Both the position numbers and the translations under genes were made by a program. From positions 23,195 to 87,194 of the forward strand of contig NZ_VLKI01000007.1 of assembly GCF_007830235.1 (NCBI RefSeq): a stretch of 64,000 bases of DNA. Direction: 5' to 3'. This document shows positions 21,913 to 30,397 of this stretch, piece after piece (positions within the stretch are counted from its first letter, which is position 1; each line of letters opens with the position of its first letter). Under the pieces are notes generated by a model. The model did not search any database. It was not told the origin of the DNA and saw only the letters and a list, made by a program, of their open reading frames with translations. The stretch comes from Cytobacillus oceanisediminis. Lineage in GTDB: Bacteria; Bacillota; Bacilli; Bacillales; Cytobacillaceae.

Positions 21913-23310
21913 ATGAAAAAGAAACCAATTTTAACAATTGCTTTAGCTGCAGGATTAGCGGTAAGTTCACTGGGGGCACAAGTATACGCAAAACCTGTCG
22001 ATTTACAGCAGGTTCAGCCTTTCAATGTGTTCGATAACAAGGTCGTAAACAATATTAATGTTGATAATATATATAATAATATAGAATATCTATCACGGAC
22101 TCCGCGTGTAGCCGGAACGGTAGAAGAGCAAAATGCAATTAAATATGTGAAAGAGCAATTTGAATCTTATGGCTATGAGACCAAACTCCAGGAATTCCAG
22201 TTTTATGGCTACACGGCGCCAACTACTGTTGAATTAAGCGTTGACGGATATGAAGGGAATCTGGAACCTAAATCCTTTACATATGGCATGGATGGAGATG
22301 TAACGGGTGAATTGGTGTTCATTGGTTTGGGGACAAAAGCGGAAGTCGAGGGGCTGGATTTAACTGGAAAAATTGCCCTTGTTGAGCGAGGTGCCATCTC
22401 ATTTGCTGATAAGGTTTTAAACGCTGCAGCTCAAGGTGCTGAAGGTGTCATTATTTTTAACAATGCAGATGGAGTAATTAATGGCACTCTTGGTGGACCA
22501 AATGATGCCTATGTTCCTGTTGTTTCTATTACAAGGGACGCTGGACAAGCTATTTTGGCAGATTTAAATAACGGGGAGACTTTAACAGCAACTGTTAATA
22601 TCGAGGGTGCTGAAGGCGGAATCAGAACTTCACACAACGTAATTGCTACAAAGGCGTCAACAAACAAAAATAAAGGGACAAATGATATCGTCGCAATCGG
22701 TGCTCATCATGATTCTGTTCCAGGTGCACCAGGCGCGAACGACGATGCATCCGGCACATCCATGACACTCGAACTTGCACGTATATTAAAAGATCTTCCT
22801 ACTGATAAAGAGCTCCGGTTCATGACATTTGGTGCAGAAGAGCTTGGATTGATCGGGTCCCGCTATTATGCAAGCCAGCTTTCTGAAGAAGAAAAGAAGC
22901 GATTTGTAGGCTACTTTAATCTTGATATGGTGGGCAGCCGTGATGCTGGCGACCTCGTTATAAATACAGTGGATGGAAATGATAACGTCGTTTCAAGTCA
23001 TGCACAGGCATCTAGTGCCCGCTTAAACGGTGAACCAACTCCGATTCAGCCTGGCAGAAGCAGTGACCATGTTTCATTCTATGAAGTTGGGATTCCTTCA
23101 GCTTCCTTTATCCATAGAGCCCTGGAGCCTTGGTATCACACTCCGGAAGATACAATTGATAAAATCAGCAAGGAAAAGCTGCAAGACGTTGCTGAAATTG
23201 TAGGAACGGCTGTATATGATCTTGTCCGTCCTGAAAACCATGGGCCAGAAGCGGTGAAAGGCAAGGAGCAAAAAGTTCCTCATCTTTATCACGAGCAGGA
23301 CATCCAATAA
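21913..23310 (+). CDS. Secreted M28-family aminopeptidase with PA domain
   Basis: This 465-residue protein has a Sec signal peptide ending near QVYA (residue ~27). A PA domain (residues ~125-215, including GKIALVERGAISFADK) is inserted before the catalytic domain. M28 metal and catalytic residues are visible: GAHHDSVPGAPGANDDASG, GAEELGLIGS, FNLDMVGS and the C-terminal WYHTPEDT. It resembles B. subtilis YwaD, a cell-wall-associated aminopeptidase, and should release N-terminal residues from peptides outside the cell. AGGAGG lies just before the ATG. It is flanked by terminators and is a single-gene unit. Confidence 0.92.
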   Translation: MKKKPILTIALAAGLAVSSLGAQVYAKPVDLQQVQPFNVFDNKVVNNINVDNIYNNIEYLSRTPRVAGTVEEQNAIKYVKEQFESYGYETKLQEFQFYGYTAPTTVELSVDGYEGNLEPKSFTYGMDGDVTGELVFIGLGTKAEVEGLDLTGKIALVERGAISFADKVLNAAAQGAEGVIIFNNADGVINGTLGGPNDAYVPVVSITRDAGQAILADLNNGETLTATVNIEGAEGGIRTSHNVIATKASTNKNKGTNDIVAIGAHHDSVPGAPGANDDASGTSMTLELARILKDLPTDKELRFMTFGAEELGLIGSRYYASQLSEEEKKRFVGYFNLDMVGSRDAGDLVINTVDGNDNVVSSHAQASSARLNGEPTPIQPGRSSDHVSFYEVGIPSASFIHRALEPWYHTPEDTIDKISKEKLQDVAEIVGTAVYDLVRPENHGPEAVKGKEQKVPHLYHEQDIQ

Positions 23311-23321
23311 TTCTTATATTA

Positions 23322-23362
23322 AACCAGGAGCTTCCCGAAAAAGGAGGTTACCTGGTTTTTTC
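23322..23362 (+). terminator. Terminator after M28 aminopeptidase
   Basis: AACCAGG (23322-23328) pairs with CCTGGTT (23351-23357), followed by TTTTTC. The loop is about 22 bases and may fold further. Confidence 0.75.
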
Positions 23363-23692
23363 ATTAAAAGCTTCTTGAATATGAAATTTTGACCAAACTC
23401 GCTGTGAGCACAGCAGTGGAAAATTTATATGGATGTTTTCATAAGATAAAATGATCATTACTCAGATTGCTTTTGGCTGTTGACCAGGGAGCGCGAAATT
23501 CTTTTCTCTGGAGAGGGTTAGATTTTTCCCTAATAACCGTGATGGAATGAAATAATTAATAAATTTGGAGGGTCTGCTGGATGTTGGCTGTTAAGCTGGA
23601 GAGCAGCCTTTTTAATATTTTAAGATAAGAAAAAAAGGGTTCTATTTATTTTTACCGAATTAAGTAAGAAAGCAACCTTAGGGGGAGATCTT
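23363..23692. other. Intergenic region before the MBL-M42 operon
   Basis: This 330-bp stretch has no long open frame. It holds one terminator-like hairpin (23586-23613) preceded by GGAGGG and a 15-codon frame starting ATGTTGGCTGTTAAG at 23581, which looks incidental. I see no clear T-box, riboswitch or promoter. Confidence 0.45.
23586..23613 (+). terminator. Terminator-like hairpin upstream of MBL operon
   Basis: GGCTG (23586-23590) pairs with CAGCC (23604-23608), inner AGCT pairing, then TTTTT. It could attenuate the operon or be a repeat remnant; it shares GGCTGTTAAGCT with 12734. Confidence 0.55.
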
Positions 23693-24562
23693 TTGCAAAC
23701 ACTAAAAAAAATCACCGATAGATTTTGGTACCAGACCCCTGTTTCAGAGACGGACAGGCCCATTTTAGGCGCGGTAATTGGTGACAAGATGACGCTGATG
23801 ATTGATGCAGGCAATTCCGAGGCACATGCAAGTTATTTTTTAAGTGAGCTAGAGAAGCATCATATACCGGCACCAAGTATGGCGGTGCTGACACACTGGC
23901 ATTGGGACCATATTTTCGGATTGCCGGCACTCGATATGCTTTCAATCGCATCAAGCCTTACTAAAACAGAAATGGAGAGGCTAAAGCCATTTCAATGGAC
24001 AGATGAAGCATTGGATGAACGAGTAAGATCAGGAGTCGAGATTGAATTTTGCGCAAGCGCGATCAAAAAAGAGTTTGGCAGTGACCGGGATATTAAGATT
24101 AAGCTGCCTGACATTACTTTCGAGAAAAGGCTAGAAATCGACCTTGGGGGTGTTACTTGCCAATTGCAGCATGTTGGAGGGGACCATTCTGCCGATTCTG
24201 TAGTGGTATATATTAAGGAAGAAAAAATTTTATTTTTGGGAGATGCCATTTATGCGAATCTTTATTCAAGTAAATGGAATTTCACTTCAGGACGAATGCT
24301 CAAGTTATTGGACTCTATCGAAAAGTTCGATGCTGATACTTATATTCTTTCCCACTGGAAAGCACTCTCAAGAGCTGAATATATGCAAGAAGCAGAATTG
24401 CTTAGAAAGGCTGCTCAACTAACCATGCAACTGAATGGGGAAAAGGCAGAAATAAAGAAAGCTTATAGAGCTTATAAAAACCGCGAACTGAATGAAAATG
24501 AACTTGAGGTTATTGAGTATTTTGTAAATGGCTACGACCTTGAACAGAAAAAGGAGCTTTAA
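23693..24562 (+). CDS. MBL-fold metallo-hydrolase
   Basis: This 289-residue protein has the metallo-beta-lactamase motif LTHWHWDHIFG (H-x-H-x-D-H), the second His in HVGGDHSADS, the bridging Asp in ILFLGDAIYA and the last His in YILSHWKAL, so a full dinuclear zinc site. The C-terminal ~80 residues are a charged helical extension. The TTG start follows GGGGGAGATC. Substrate is unknown; MBL proteins range from thioester hydrolases to lactonases. It heads an operon: the M42 peptidase begins two bases after its stop, with its AAGGAG inside this gene. Confidence 0.88.
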   Translation: MQTLKKITDRFWYQTPVSETDRPILGAVIGDKMTLMIDAGNSEAHASYFLSELEKHHIPAPSMAVLTHWHWDHIFGLPALDMLSIASSLTKTEMERLKPFQWTDEALDERVRSGVEIEFCASAIKKEFGSDRDIKIKLPDITFEKRLEIDLGGVTCQLQHVGGDHSADSVVVYIKEEKILFLGDAIYANLYSSKWNFTSGRMLKLLDSIEKFDADTYILSHWKALSRAEYMQEAELLRKAAQLTMQLNGEKAEIKKAYRAYKNRELNENELEVIEYFVNGYDLEQKKEL

Positions 24563-24564
24563 AA

Positions 24565-25626
24565 ATGATTGAATTATTAAAAACACTGACAAATCTATCG
24601 GAGCCATGCGGGTATGAGCACGCTGTTTCTTATTATATAAAAGAGTATCTGGAAGATAAAACGGACTCTGTCATGATCGATCCAATCGGCAATGTAATTG
24701 CACGCAAGAAAGGCAGCAAGCCGGGACCTGCTATCTTATTAACTGCCCATATGGATGAAATCGGCTTTATGATAAAAAAGATTGAGTCAAACGGCTTGCT
24801 CCGTTTTGAAAAATTAGGTGGAAACGATGACCGCATCCTTCTTGCCCAGCCTGTAAAAGTAATGGGAACTGAAGGTGAGGTGCACGGGGTTATCGGCACA
24901 ATGTCTGCTCATTATGTAAAATTTGATGATCCCAATAAAGTGAGAAAGCATTCGCAAATGTATATTGATATTGGCGCTTCATCAAAAGAGGAAGCGGAAG
25001 AAATGGGGATTGAAGTCGGAACACCCGTAACCTGGGGTACGGAATTCCTGGTATTTGGCCCTGAAGGAAGCAGGAAAATTCGTTCGAAGGCGCTGGATGA
25101 TCGGGCAGGATGCGCCGTTTTAATACAAGCTCTCGATGAATTAAAAGATTCCACTTTTGCTGGCGAATTGATATTACTGTTCGCTGTTCAGGAGGAAGTC
25201 GGGTTAAGAGGAGCCAAAACAGCTGCAGAACATATACAGGCTGATGCAGCCATTGCCATTGATACGACTGCAGTCAGTGATACACCGGAAGAAACAATGG
25301 ATGGAAGCCTCGGGCTGAGCCGGGGAGCGGGCATAAAGGTGATGGATTTCAGTTTGATTGTTCATAAAACAATGAAAGACATGCTTGTTAAGATAGCAAA
25401 GGAAAATTCCATTCCGTTTCAGCTTGAAGTGTTCCCTGGAATCGGCACAGACGGGGGTGCGGTCGCTTATGCAAACAAAGGCATTCCGACGGGCGTTCTC
25501 TCCATTCCATCCCGGTATGCTCATTCGCCTGTTGAAGTAATTGATTACACTGATCTTGAAGCAACTAAGGATTTGGTTAAAGCTTTTATCTTAAATCTCG
25601 AGGAAGATCAGAAGTTTCCTTTTTAA
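24565..25626 (+). CDS. M42-family metallo-aminopeptidase
   Basis: This 353-residue cytoplasmic enzyme matches the M42 family (glutamyl/deblocking aminopeptidase, FrvX, formerly called endoglucanase M). Co-catalytic metal ligands are visible in LLTAHMDEIGFMIKK (His, Asp), SKALDDRAGCAVL (Asp), FAVQEEVGLRGAK (catalytic Glu pair) and the C-terminal PSRYAHSPVEV (His). Members form large tetrahedral dodecamers that degrade peptides. AAGGAG is eight bases before the ATG, within the end of the preceding gene. Operon membership with hydroxypyruvate and tartronate semialdehyde enzymes is unusual. Confidence 0.92.
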   Translation: MIELLKTLTNLSEPCGYEHAVSYYIKEYLEDKTDSVMIDPIGNVIARKKGSKPGPAILLTAHMDEIGFMIKKIESNGLLRFEKLGGNDDRILLAQPVKVMGTEGEVHGVIGTMSAHYVKFDDPNKVRKHSQMYIDIGASSKEEAEEMGIEVGTPVTWGTEFLVFGPEGSRKIRSKALDDRAGCAVLIQALDELKDSTFAGELILLFAVQEEVGLRGAKTAAEHIQADAAIAIDTTAVSDTPEETMDGSLGLSRGAGIKVMDFSLIVHKTMKDMLVKIAKENSIPFQLEVFPGIGTDGGAVAYANKGIPTGVLSIPSRYAHSPVEVIDYTDLEATKDLVKAFILNLEEDQKFPF

Positions 25627-25641
25627 TAACTGGAGGTTGTA

Positions 25642-26424
25642 ATGAATAAATTTGCTGTTAATCTTTCAACCATTTTTACAGAAGTGCCTTTTTTGGAGCG
25701 TTTTAAAAAAACGGTCGAATCTGGCTTTTCAAAAGTAGAGTGCCAGTTTCCGTATGCTTTTTCAAAAGAAGAAGTCAAAAAGGAGCTTGAAAGGAATCAG
25801 CTATCAATGGTTTTGATCAATTTGCCGCCTGGCGATTGGGAAAAAGGAGACAGGGGAATTGCGGCAATACCAAACCGGACGGCAGAGTTCAAAAAGTCGG
25901 TGGATGAAGCCATTCGCTATGCTCAAACGCTGGATGCTGACAAGGTCCACTGTATGGCTGGAATCGTTGCAGAAAGTGATCTGGAAAAAGCAAGGCAGGT
26001 CTTTATGGATAATCTTTTATATGCTGGAACAGAGATGGCGAAGTATGGCATTACTTTGCTTATTGAACCGATCAATCCTTATGATATGCCAGGATACTTC
26101 TTAAATAACATCGATCAAGCCGTGGAAATCATTGATGTCATTGGCTTGCCTAATGTAAAGCTGCAATTTGATTTTTATCATATTGAGAGAATTCATGGGA
26201 ATCCTCTGAAAATCTATCAACAATATAAGGATCTCGTGGGCCATGTGCAGATTGCCGATCATCCAGGGAGGAATGAGCCTGGAACTGGCGGAATGAATTA
26301 TAAGGATATCTTCGAGTATCTGAATGAATCTTATAAAGGCGAAATTGGCCTTGAATATAATCCTCAGGGCCGAAGCGAAGAGAGCTTTAAGTGGATCAAA
26401 TCAGCAGAAAAAGGAGGAGCCTAG
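25642..26424 (+). CDS. hyi: Hydroxypyruvate isomerase-family TIM-barrel enzyme
   Basis: This 260-residue protein matches hydroxypyruvate isomerase (Hyi), which interconverts hydroxypyruvate and tartronate semialdehyde. Characteristic elements are FAVNLSTIFTEVPFLERF, VLINLPPGDWEKGDRGIAA, the metal-binding Glu in LLIEPINPYDMPGYF, QFDFYHIERIHG and HVQIADHPGRNEPG with EIGLEYNP near the end. TGGAGG precedes the ATG, 15 bp after the M42 gene. The next gene, tartronate semialdehyde reductase, starts one base after its stop, so together they could convert hydroxypyruvate to glycerate. No glyoxylate carboligase gene is nearby. Confidence 0.9.
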   Translation: MNKFAVNLSTIFTEVPFLERFKKTVESGFSKVECQFPYAFSKEEVKKELERNQLSMVLINLPPGDWEKGDRGIAAIPNRTAEFKKSVDEAIRYAQTLDADKVHCMAGIVAESDLEKARQVFMDNLLYAGTEMAKYGITLLIEPINPYDMPGYFLNNIDQAVEIIDVIGLPNVKLQFDFYHIERIHGNPLKIYQQYKDLVGHVQIADHPGRNEPGTGGMNYKDIFEYLNESYKGEIGLEYNPQGRSEESFKWIKSAEKGGA

Positions 26425-26425
26425 C

Positions 26426-27319
26426 ATGAAAATTGGCTTTATCGGTACCGGGGTAATGGGTTCGCGGATGGCAAAGCGTCTCCTGGATCGTGAATTTCAA
26501 GTATACATTTACAATCGGACAGTTGAAAAAGCGAAACCCCTTTTGGAGCAGGGAGCCTTATATGCTGAATCCATCAGTTCCCTTGCCAGCCGATGTGATG
26601 TCATTTGTACATGCTTATCGATGCCTGAAGATGTCAATGAGGTATACACAGGCCCGGACGGCATTATCGAGAATGCCCGGCCTGGAACGGTCTGCATTGA
26701 TTTGACATCCGTAGGGGCTGATACGAGTAAAACCATTTTCGGGCAGGCAAACGCGAAAGGAATCAGCTATCTCGACTCTCCTGTAAGCGGAGGGCCGGAA
26801 GGAGCGGAAAACGGCACTTTAACCATCATGGTTGGCGGTGAGAAGGATGCTTTTGAAAAAGCAAAACCGATCCTGGAGGTGCTTGGTGAAACGATAGAAT
26901 ATCTCGGCCAGCCAGGTTCAGGCAGCATTGCCAAGCTGATTAACCAGTATCTTGTTGCTGTCCATTCACTCGCAGCATCAGAGGCAATGGTTGCCGGGGC
27001 TGCATATGGTTTGGATTCCGAACAGCTGTTTAACATTTTAAAAGTAAGCTATGGAGACAGCCGAATCCTGCGGAGGCATATGGAACAGTACGTATTTGAC
27101 CGAAATTTCGAGCCTGGCGGAGCAGTGAAATACGTCCATAAAGATGTCCGTCTGGCCAACCAGCTTCTGCATGAAGCAGGGCTAGAACGATACACAGGGC
27201 AGTTGGCTGAACAAGCTTTTAAAAAGGCAGCAGAAAAAGGGCTGGATGACCTGGATATGTCTGCAGTCATTCAGCCGCTGGAGGAGCAAGCCAGGGTTGT
27301 TGTTAAAAGGAATAAATAG
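26426..27319 (+). CDS. garR: 2-hydroxy-3-oxopropionate (tartronate semialdehyde) reductase
   Basis: This 297-residue protein belongs to the beta-hydroxyacid dehydrogenase family: Rossmann motif GFIGTGVMGSRMAKRLL, substrate-binding DSPVSGGPEGAENGTL, and the catalytic Lys in SIAKLINQYLVAVHSL. It reduces tartronate semialdehyde to D-glycerate with NAD(P)H; 3-hydroxyisobutyrate dehydrogenase is the main alternative, but the adjacent hyi gene favours GarR/GlxR. I chose ATG 26426 with AAGGAGGAG upstream; a longer in-frame reading from 26324 lies inside hyi and is not real. It ends the operon. Confidence 0.88.
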   Translation: MKIGFIGTGVMGSRMAKRLLDREFQVYIYNRTVEKAKPLLEQGALYAESISSLASRCDVICTCLSMPEDVNEVYTGPDGIIENARPGTVCIDLTSVGADTSKTIFGQANAKGISYLDSPVSGGPEGAENGTLTIMVGGEKDAFEKAKPILEVLGETIEYLGQPGSGSIAKLINQYLVAVHSLAASEAMVAGAAYGLDSEQLFNILKVSYGDSRILRRHMEQYVFDRNFEPGGAVKYVHKDVRLANQLLHEAGLERYTGQLAEQAFKKAAEKGLDDLDMSAVIQPLEEQARVVVKRNK

Positions 27320-27354
27320 GTAGGGCTTATTCATTATAATTCATTAAAACATTA

Positions 27355-27379
27355 ACGGAGGCGCAGAGTCTCCGTTTTT
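27355..27379 (+). terminator. Terminator of the MBL-M42-hyi-garR operon
   Basis: ACGGAG (27355-27360) pairs with CTCCGT (27370-27375) across a 9-base loop, followed by TTTTT. Confidence 0.85.
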
Positions 27380-27424
27380 ATTATTCCAACCTTTGTATTA
27401 GTAGAATGTTGGTATGAAGCGAAG

Positions 27425-27525
27425 TGACCGATATAATTCAAATCTGACCGTTAAATCGGAAAAATGACCGATATATCAAGAATCTGACCGATAAACATAA
27501 AAAACTGACCGATAAATCTTTATCA
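27425..27525. repeat. Five-unit tandem array, 20-bp period
   Basis: TGACCGATAWA or close variants begin at 27425, 27445, 27465, 27485 and 27506. It is unrelated in sequence to the arrays at 6674 and 10781 but similar in placement, just after a terminator. Confidence 0.85.
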
Positions 27526-27646
27526 GTAAAAAAATAGCCCTTTGAAATCTAGTGAAGTATATAAAAATAATCACCATTTTGCTGTAATCCTATTAAATTA
27601 GTATAATAGAAACATCTGAAATAATAGAAAAACTGGGAGAGCAGCG

Positions 27647-28321
27647 ATGAAGCGCAAAAAGAGTAAAAAACGGGTAAAAAGAAGTTCAAATATTGCTTTA
27701 TTGTTATTTTTTATTATTTTTTCCTTTGTATTGATCGATCAATTTTTACAAATGAAGGTAGAGGAAAAAGCAATTTCTTTCCTTCCTAATCCTGTAGCTG
27801 AAGATGTACAAAAATATACACCTATCCTTCAAAGGGAATTGGAAGAGGTAAATCTCGAAGAATATACCTTCGTTTTGGCGGCCATTATGCAGCAGGAAAG
27901 CAAAGGGAAGGGCGGAGACCCGATGCAGGCCTCTGAATCTGCGGGCTTGCCTCCTAACTCCATCAAGGATCCGGAACAGAGCATCAAACAGGGAGTAAAA
28001 CATTTCAAGAGAGCTTTAAATTACGGAAACAAGAAAAATGTAGATTTTCCAACCGTAATCCAGGCTTATAATATGGGAATTGGGTATATTGACTTTGTAG
28101 CCAGTCAAGGCGGGAAGCATAGTGAAGAGATAGCCAAAGAGTTCTCACTTGCGCAGGCAGAAAAGAACCCTCAAGTTTATAACTGCGGCGGTGATAAAAA
28201 TAACTTCCGCTACCCATATTGTTATGGGGACTTCACCTACACTACGAAAGTTACGAAAAATATAGAAAGTTTAACGGCAAGCAATTCCGGGAAAATTCCA
28301 CAGGATCTTTTGGATATTTAG
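27647..28321 (+). CDS. Membrane-anchored lysozyme-like transglycosylase
   Basis: This 224-residue protein has a highly basic N-terminus (MKRKKSKKRVKRSS) followed by one transmembrane segment (residues ~17-32), then a lysozyme-like domain of the CwlT N-terminal type: VLAAIMQQESKGKGGDPMQA with the catalytic Glu, GLPPNSIKDPEQSIKQGV, VIQAYNMGIGYIDF and YGDFTYTTKV. It should cleave peptidoglycan glycan strands from the outer face of the membrane. GGGAGAG precedes the ATG. The typical NlpC/P60 partner domain of CwlT is absent. Strong terminators isolate it. Confidence 0.88.
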   Translation: MKRKKSKKRVKRSSNIALLLFFIIFSFVLIDQFLQMKVEEKAISFLPNPVAEDVQKYTPILQRELEEVNLEEYTFVLAAIMQQESKGKGGDPMQASESAGLPPNSIKDPEQSIKQGVKHFKRALNYGNKKNVDFPTVIQAYNMGIGYIDFVASQGGKHSEEIAKEFSLAQAEKNPQVYNCGGDKNNFRYPYCYGDFTYTTKVTKNIESLTASNSGKIPQDLLDI

Positions 28322-28365
28322 CAAGCTGCCCCCTTCCTATTTTGGATGGGGGCAGCTTGCTTTTT
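28321..28365 (+). terminator. Strong terminator after lysozyme-like gene
   Basis: GCAAGCTGCCCCC (28321-28333) pairs perfectly with 28348-28360, followed by TTTTT. It overlaps the last base of the stop codon. Confidence 0.95.
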
Positions 28366-28701
28366 CTTCATTAATAAAAAATCACATGTTTTAGTTAGTT
28401 AAATTCCCTTTTTAGTAATTGTTTAAAGATGTTTCCTACTATATTCCCAATTACTCAGAAATATTTCACAAAACTTTTAGTTTAAAACATAACTGGGTAT
28501 AGAGGGTATAAATGTTATAGGATGGAAATTTATTTCTCTGGCATGGAAAATACATAGCTGCAATACGGAACATAAGTAATAATCGATTCAGAATGGGAAT
28601 GGTGGGGGATATTCAGTCCGCAAGGGTTAGATTAAGATAAGATGAACTCTTTCTCATTCCTGATGCGATTTTTCGAACAACAGAGAGAGGGTGTTAATCT
28701 T
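28366..28701. other. Intergenic region before the KaiC-like gene
   Basis: This 336-bp gap should carry the promoter of the regulatory genes. It is AT-rich up to 28500 and contains GTTTAA and GGGTAT boxes whose 9-base spacing does not fit a sigma-B promoter. I find no secure element. Confidence 0.4.
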
Positions 28702-30126
28702 ATGAAGGTATCAACGGGAATACGGGGATTGGACAAGGTTTTGGATGGCGGGATACCTCAAGGTTCTGCCATTGTCCTGGAAGGAGCGCCAGGTACAGGG
28801 AAAACAACTTTAGGGATGCAGTTTTTGTACAAGGGAATTGTTGATCATAATGAGCCAGGAATCTTTTTTACATTCGAAGAATTTCCGGATCAAATCTATG
28901 AAGATATGGAAAGCTACGGCTGGGACTTAAAGGATTTAGAAAGAAAAAATAGGCTAAGGGTTATTGGCATTTCTCCTGATATTTTCCTGGACCAAATGAC
29001 TTCTAAGGATGGTTTATTTGAGCAGCTGGTCCGGGAGATTGATTGCAGGCGGATTGTGATTGATAGCATTAGCCTATTTGAGTATTTACCAGATAAAACA
29101 GGTGAGAATGGAAGAAGTCTTTTATATACGTTACGCAACATTGTGAGAAAGTTTGGGCTTACTTCATTGTTCATCCAAGAGCTTTCCAGCCTTGATAGAA
29201 GGAAGATTCCGTTTGAACATTTTATTGCAGATGGTGTGATCCGCTTATCACTGAAAGAGCATATGAATATTTTCCGGAAAAGAACATTGGAAGTAACGAA
29301 GATGAGGGGAACGAAAATTAATGAAGGAGAGCATATCTACCAAATAACGGATAAAGGCATTTACCTCCTGCTGGCTTCTCAAATCGTAACGGATAAATAT
29401 ATTAGCGACCAGAATGAAAAAATTAAAACTGGCATTCCAGAGCTGGACAATCTTCTTGGAGGAGGCATGGCCAAAGGGGCGGTATATATGCTGGATACAA
29501 ACAGCAAGGCAAATTACCGCCATATTGTAGGGGCAATTTATGCAGAACGGGTAAAGGCTGGAAACCGTATCTTAAGCCTTCTGTCGAGCACCCAAACTGT
29601 AACTGAGCTGAAAGCCCTTATGGATCTTTATGGCATTGATATCGACCAATTAGCAAGAGAAAAGAGATTATATTTTATTGAGCATTATAACCGGCCGTTT
29701 CCTGCGGGCTGGGAGGGCTCAGTCTTCCATGTTCAGGGGATGGAAAATAAGGATTATGACCGTTTTCTGTGGGAGAAGTGCAAAGGCTTGGTGAAAGAAT
29801 GCAAGGAAAATCATAAAGATTGGTTTGCCTATTATGATTTAAGTACGATATTTAATGAGCGGGGAGCCGAGTATGTCTTAAGGTCATTTGCAAAAGAAAC
29901 AGCATTCGCAAGGTCTTTTGGAATGACGGTCCTCGTTCTGTGTAATTTTAAAGAAGTCGGTGAACAGGCGGCCTCGTTTTTGGAACGCACATCAAATGGA
30001 GTTTTTAAAACCTGGGTGGATGGTTCTTATCAGTACTTGCAGGTAACCAAATCTCCGGATGGTCAAATTTCAAAGCCTTATCTGCTGGAAAGCATCGGTC
30101 AAAAGCCATATATCCGATTAGTATAG
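28702..30126 (+). CDS. KaiC/RAD55-like ATPase, second domain degenerate
   Basis: This 474-residue protein has two RecA-like KaiC domains. The first has an intact Walker A, EGAPGTGKTTL (residues ~27-37), and Walker B RRIVIDSISLFEYL, with FTFEEFPDQIYEDMESYGWD of KaiC-like proteins. The second begins around GIPELDNLLGGGMAKGAVYM, but its P-loop is LDTNSKANYRH, without GKT, so it cannot bind ATP in the usual way. I chose ATG 28702, with GAGGGTG nine bases upstream; an ATG at 28642 has no good ribosome-binding site. It is followed by a winged-helix-like gene and a LuxR-type regulator, so it probably acts in signalling for the pilus genes. Confidence 0.85.
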   Translation: MKVSTGIRGLDKVLDGGIPQGSAIVLEGAPGTGKTTLGMQFLYKGIVDHNEPGIFFTFEEFPDQIYEDMESYGWDLKDLERKNRLRVIGISPDIFLDQMTSKDGLFEQLVREIDCRRIVIDSISLFEYLPDKTGENGRSLLYTLRNIVRKFGLTSLFIQELSSLDRRKIPFEHFIADGVIRLSLKEHMNIFRKRTLEVTKMRGTKINEGEHIYQITDKGIYLLLASQIVTDKYISDQNEKIKTGIPELDNLLGGGMAKGAVYMLDTNSKANYRHIVGAIYAERVKAGNRILSLLSSTQTVTELKALMDLYGIDIDQLAREKRLYFIEHYNRPFPAGWEGSVFHVQGMENKDYDRFLWEKCKGLVKECKENHKDWFAYYDLSTIFNERGAEYVLRSFAKETAFARSFGMTVLVLCNFKEVGEQAASFLERTSNGVFKTWVDGSYQYLQVTKSPDGQISKPYLLESIGQKPYIRLV

Positions 30127-30139
30127 AGGAGGGAAGAAT

Positions 30140-30397
30140 ATGGTGAAAAGAGAGCATTTGTCACTTGAAATGGAATGTTTGACGCTGTTTCAGTCCAACC
30201 CTTATTTATTTGAGACCATACAGGGACTGGAGAAAAGGCTGGGGAGAAAAATGTCCGATCTGGAGCCGATCCTGGAGAGTTTAACTGCCCAAGGCATCCT
30301 TCAAAGGACTGGAGAAGGAGCCATGGCGTATTTCCGGTATAAGGAACCTGCCGTTATTGCTGAATTTAGTTTTACAAGCGAGCTGGAACCTTTATGA
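30140..30397 (+). CDS. Small winged-helix-like protein, 85 aa
   Basis: This 85-residue protein has the helix-helix-helix-wing outline of a small MarR/ArsR-like fold (LSLEMECLTLFQSNPYLFE, LEKRLGRKMSDLEPILESL, GILQRTGEGAMAYFRYKEP). The start is ATG with GAGGAGGG upstream, 14 bp after the KaiC-like gene. Its stop overlaps the start of the PocR/LuxR gene by four bases. It has no recognisable effector domain; it could be a DNA-binding or protein-docking subunit of the KaiC-like ATPase. The fold is inferred by eye only. Confidence 0.65.
   Translation: MVKREHLSLEMECLTLFQSNPYLFETIQGLEKRLGRKMSDLEPILESLTAQGILQRTGEGAMAYFRYKEPAVIAEFSFTSELEPL

Noticed and set aside
23560..23620. T-box or leader-peptide attenuator before the MBL operon
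   Set aside because: GGAGGGTCTGC resembles part of a T-box, but the antiterminator bulge and stem I elements are absent, and the 15-codon frame has no run of regulatory codons.
26324..26425. Longer N-terminus for the GarR protein
   Set aside because: It is hyi coding sequence read in another frame; the Rossmann motif begins directly at ATG 26426 with AAGGAGGAG before it.
28480..28512. Sigma-B promoter (GTTTAA and GGGTAT boxes)
   Set aside because: The gaps between the boxes are 9 or 18 bases, outside the usual 12-15.
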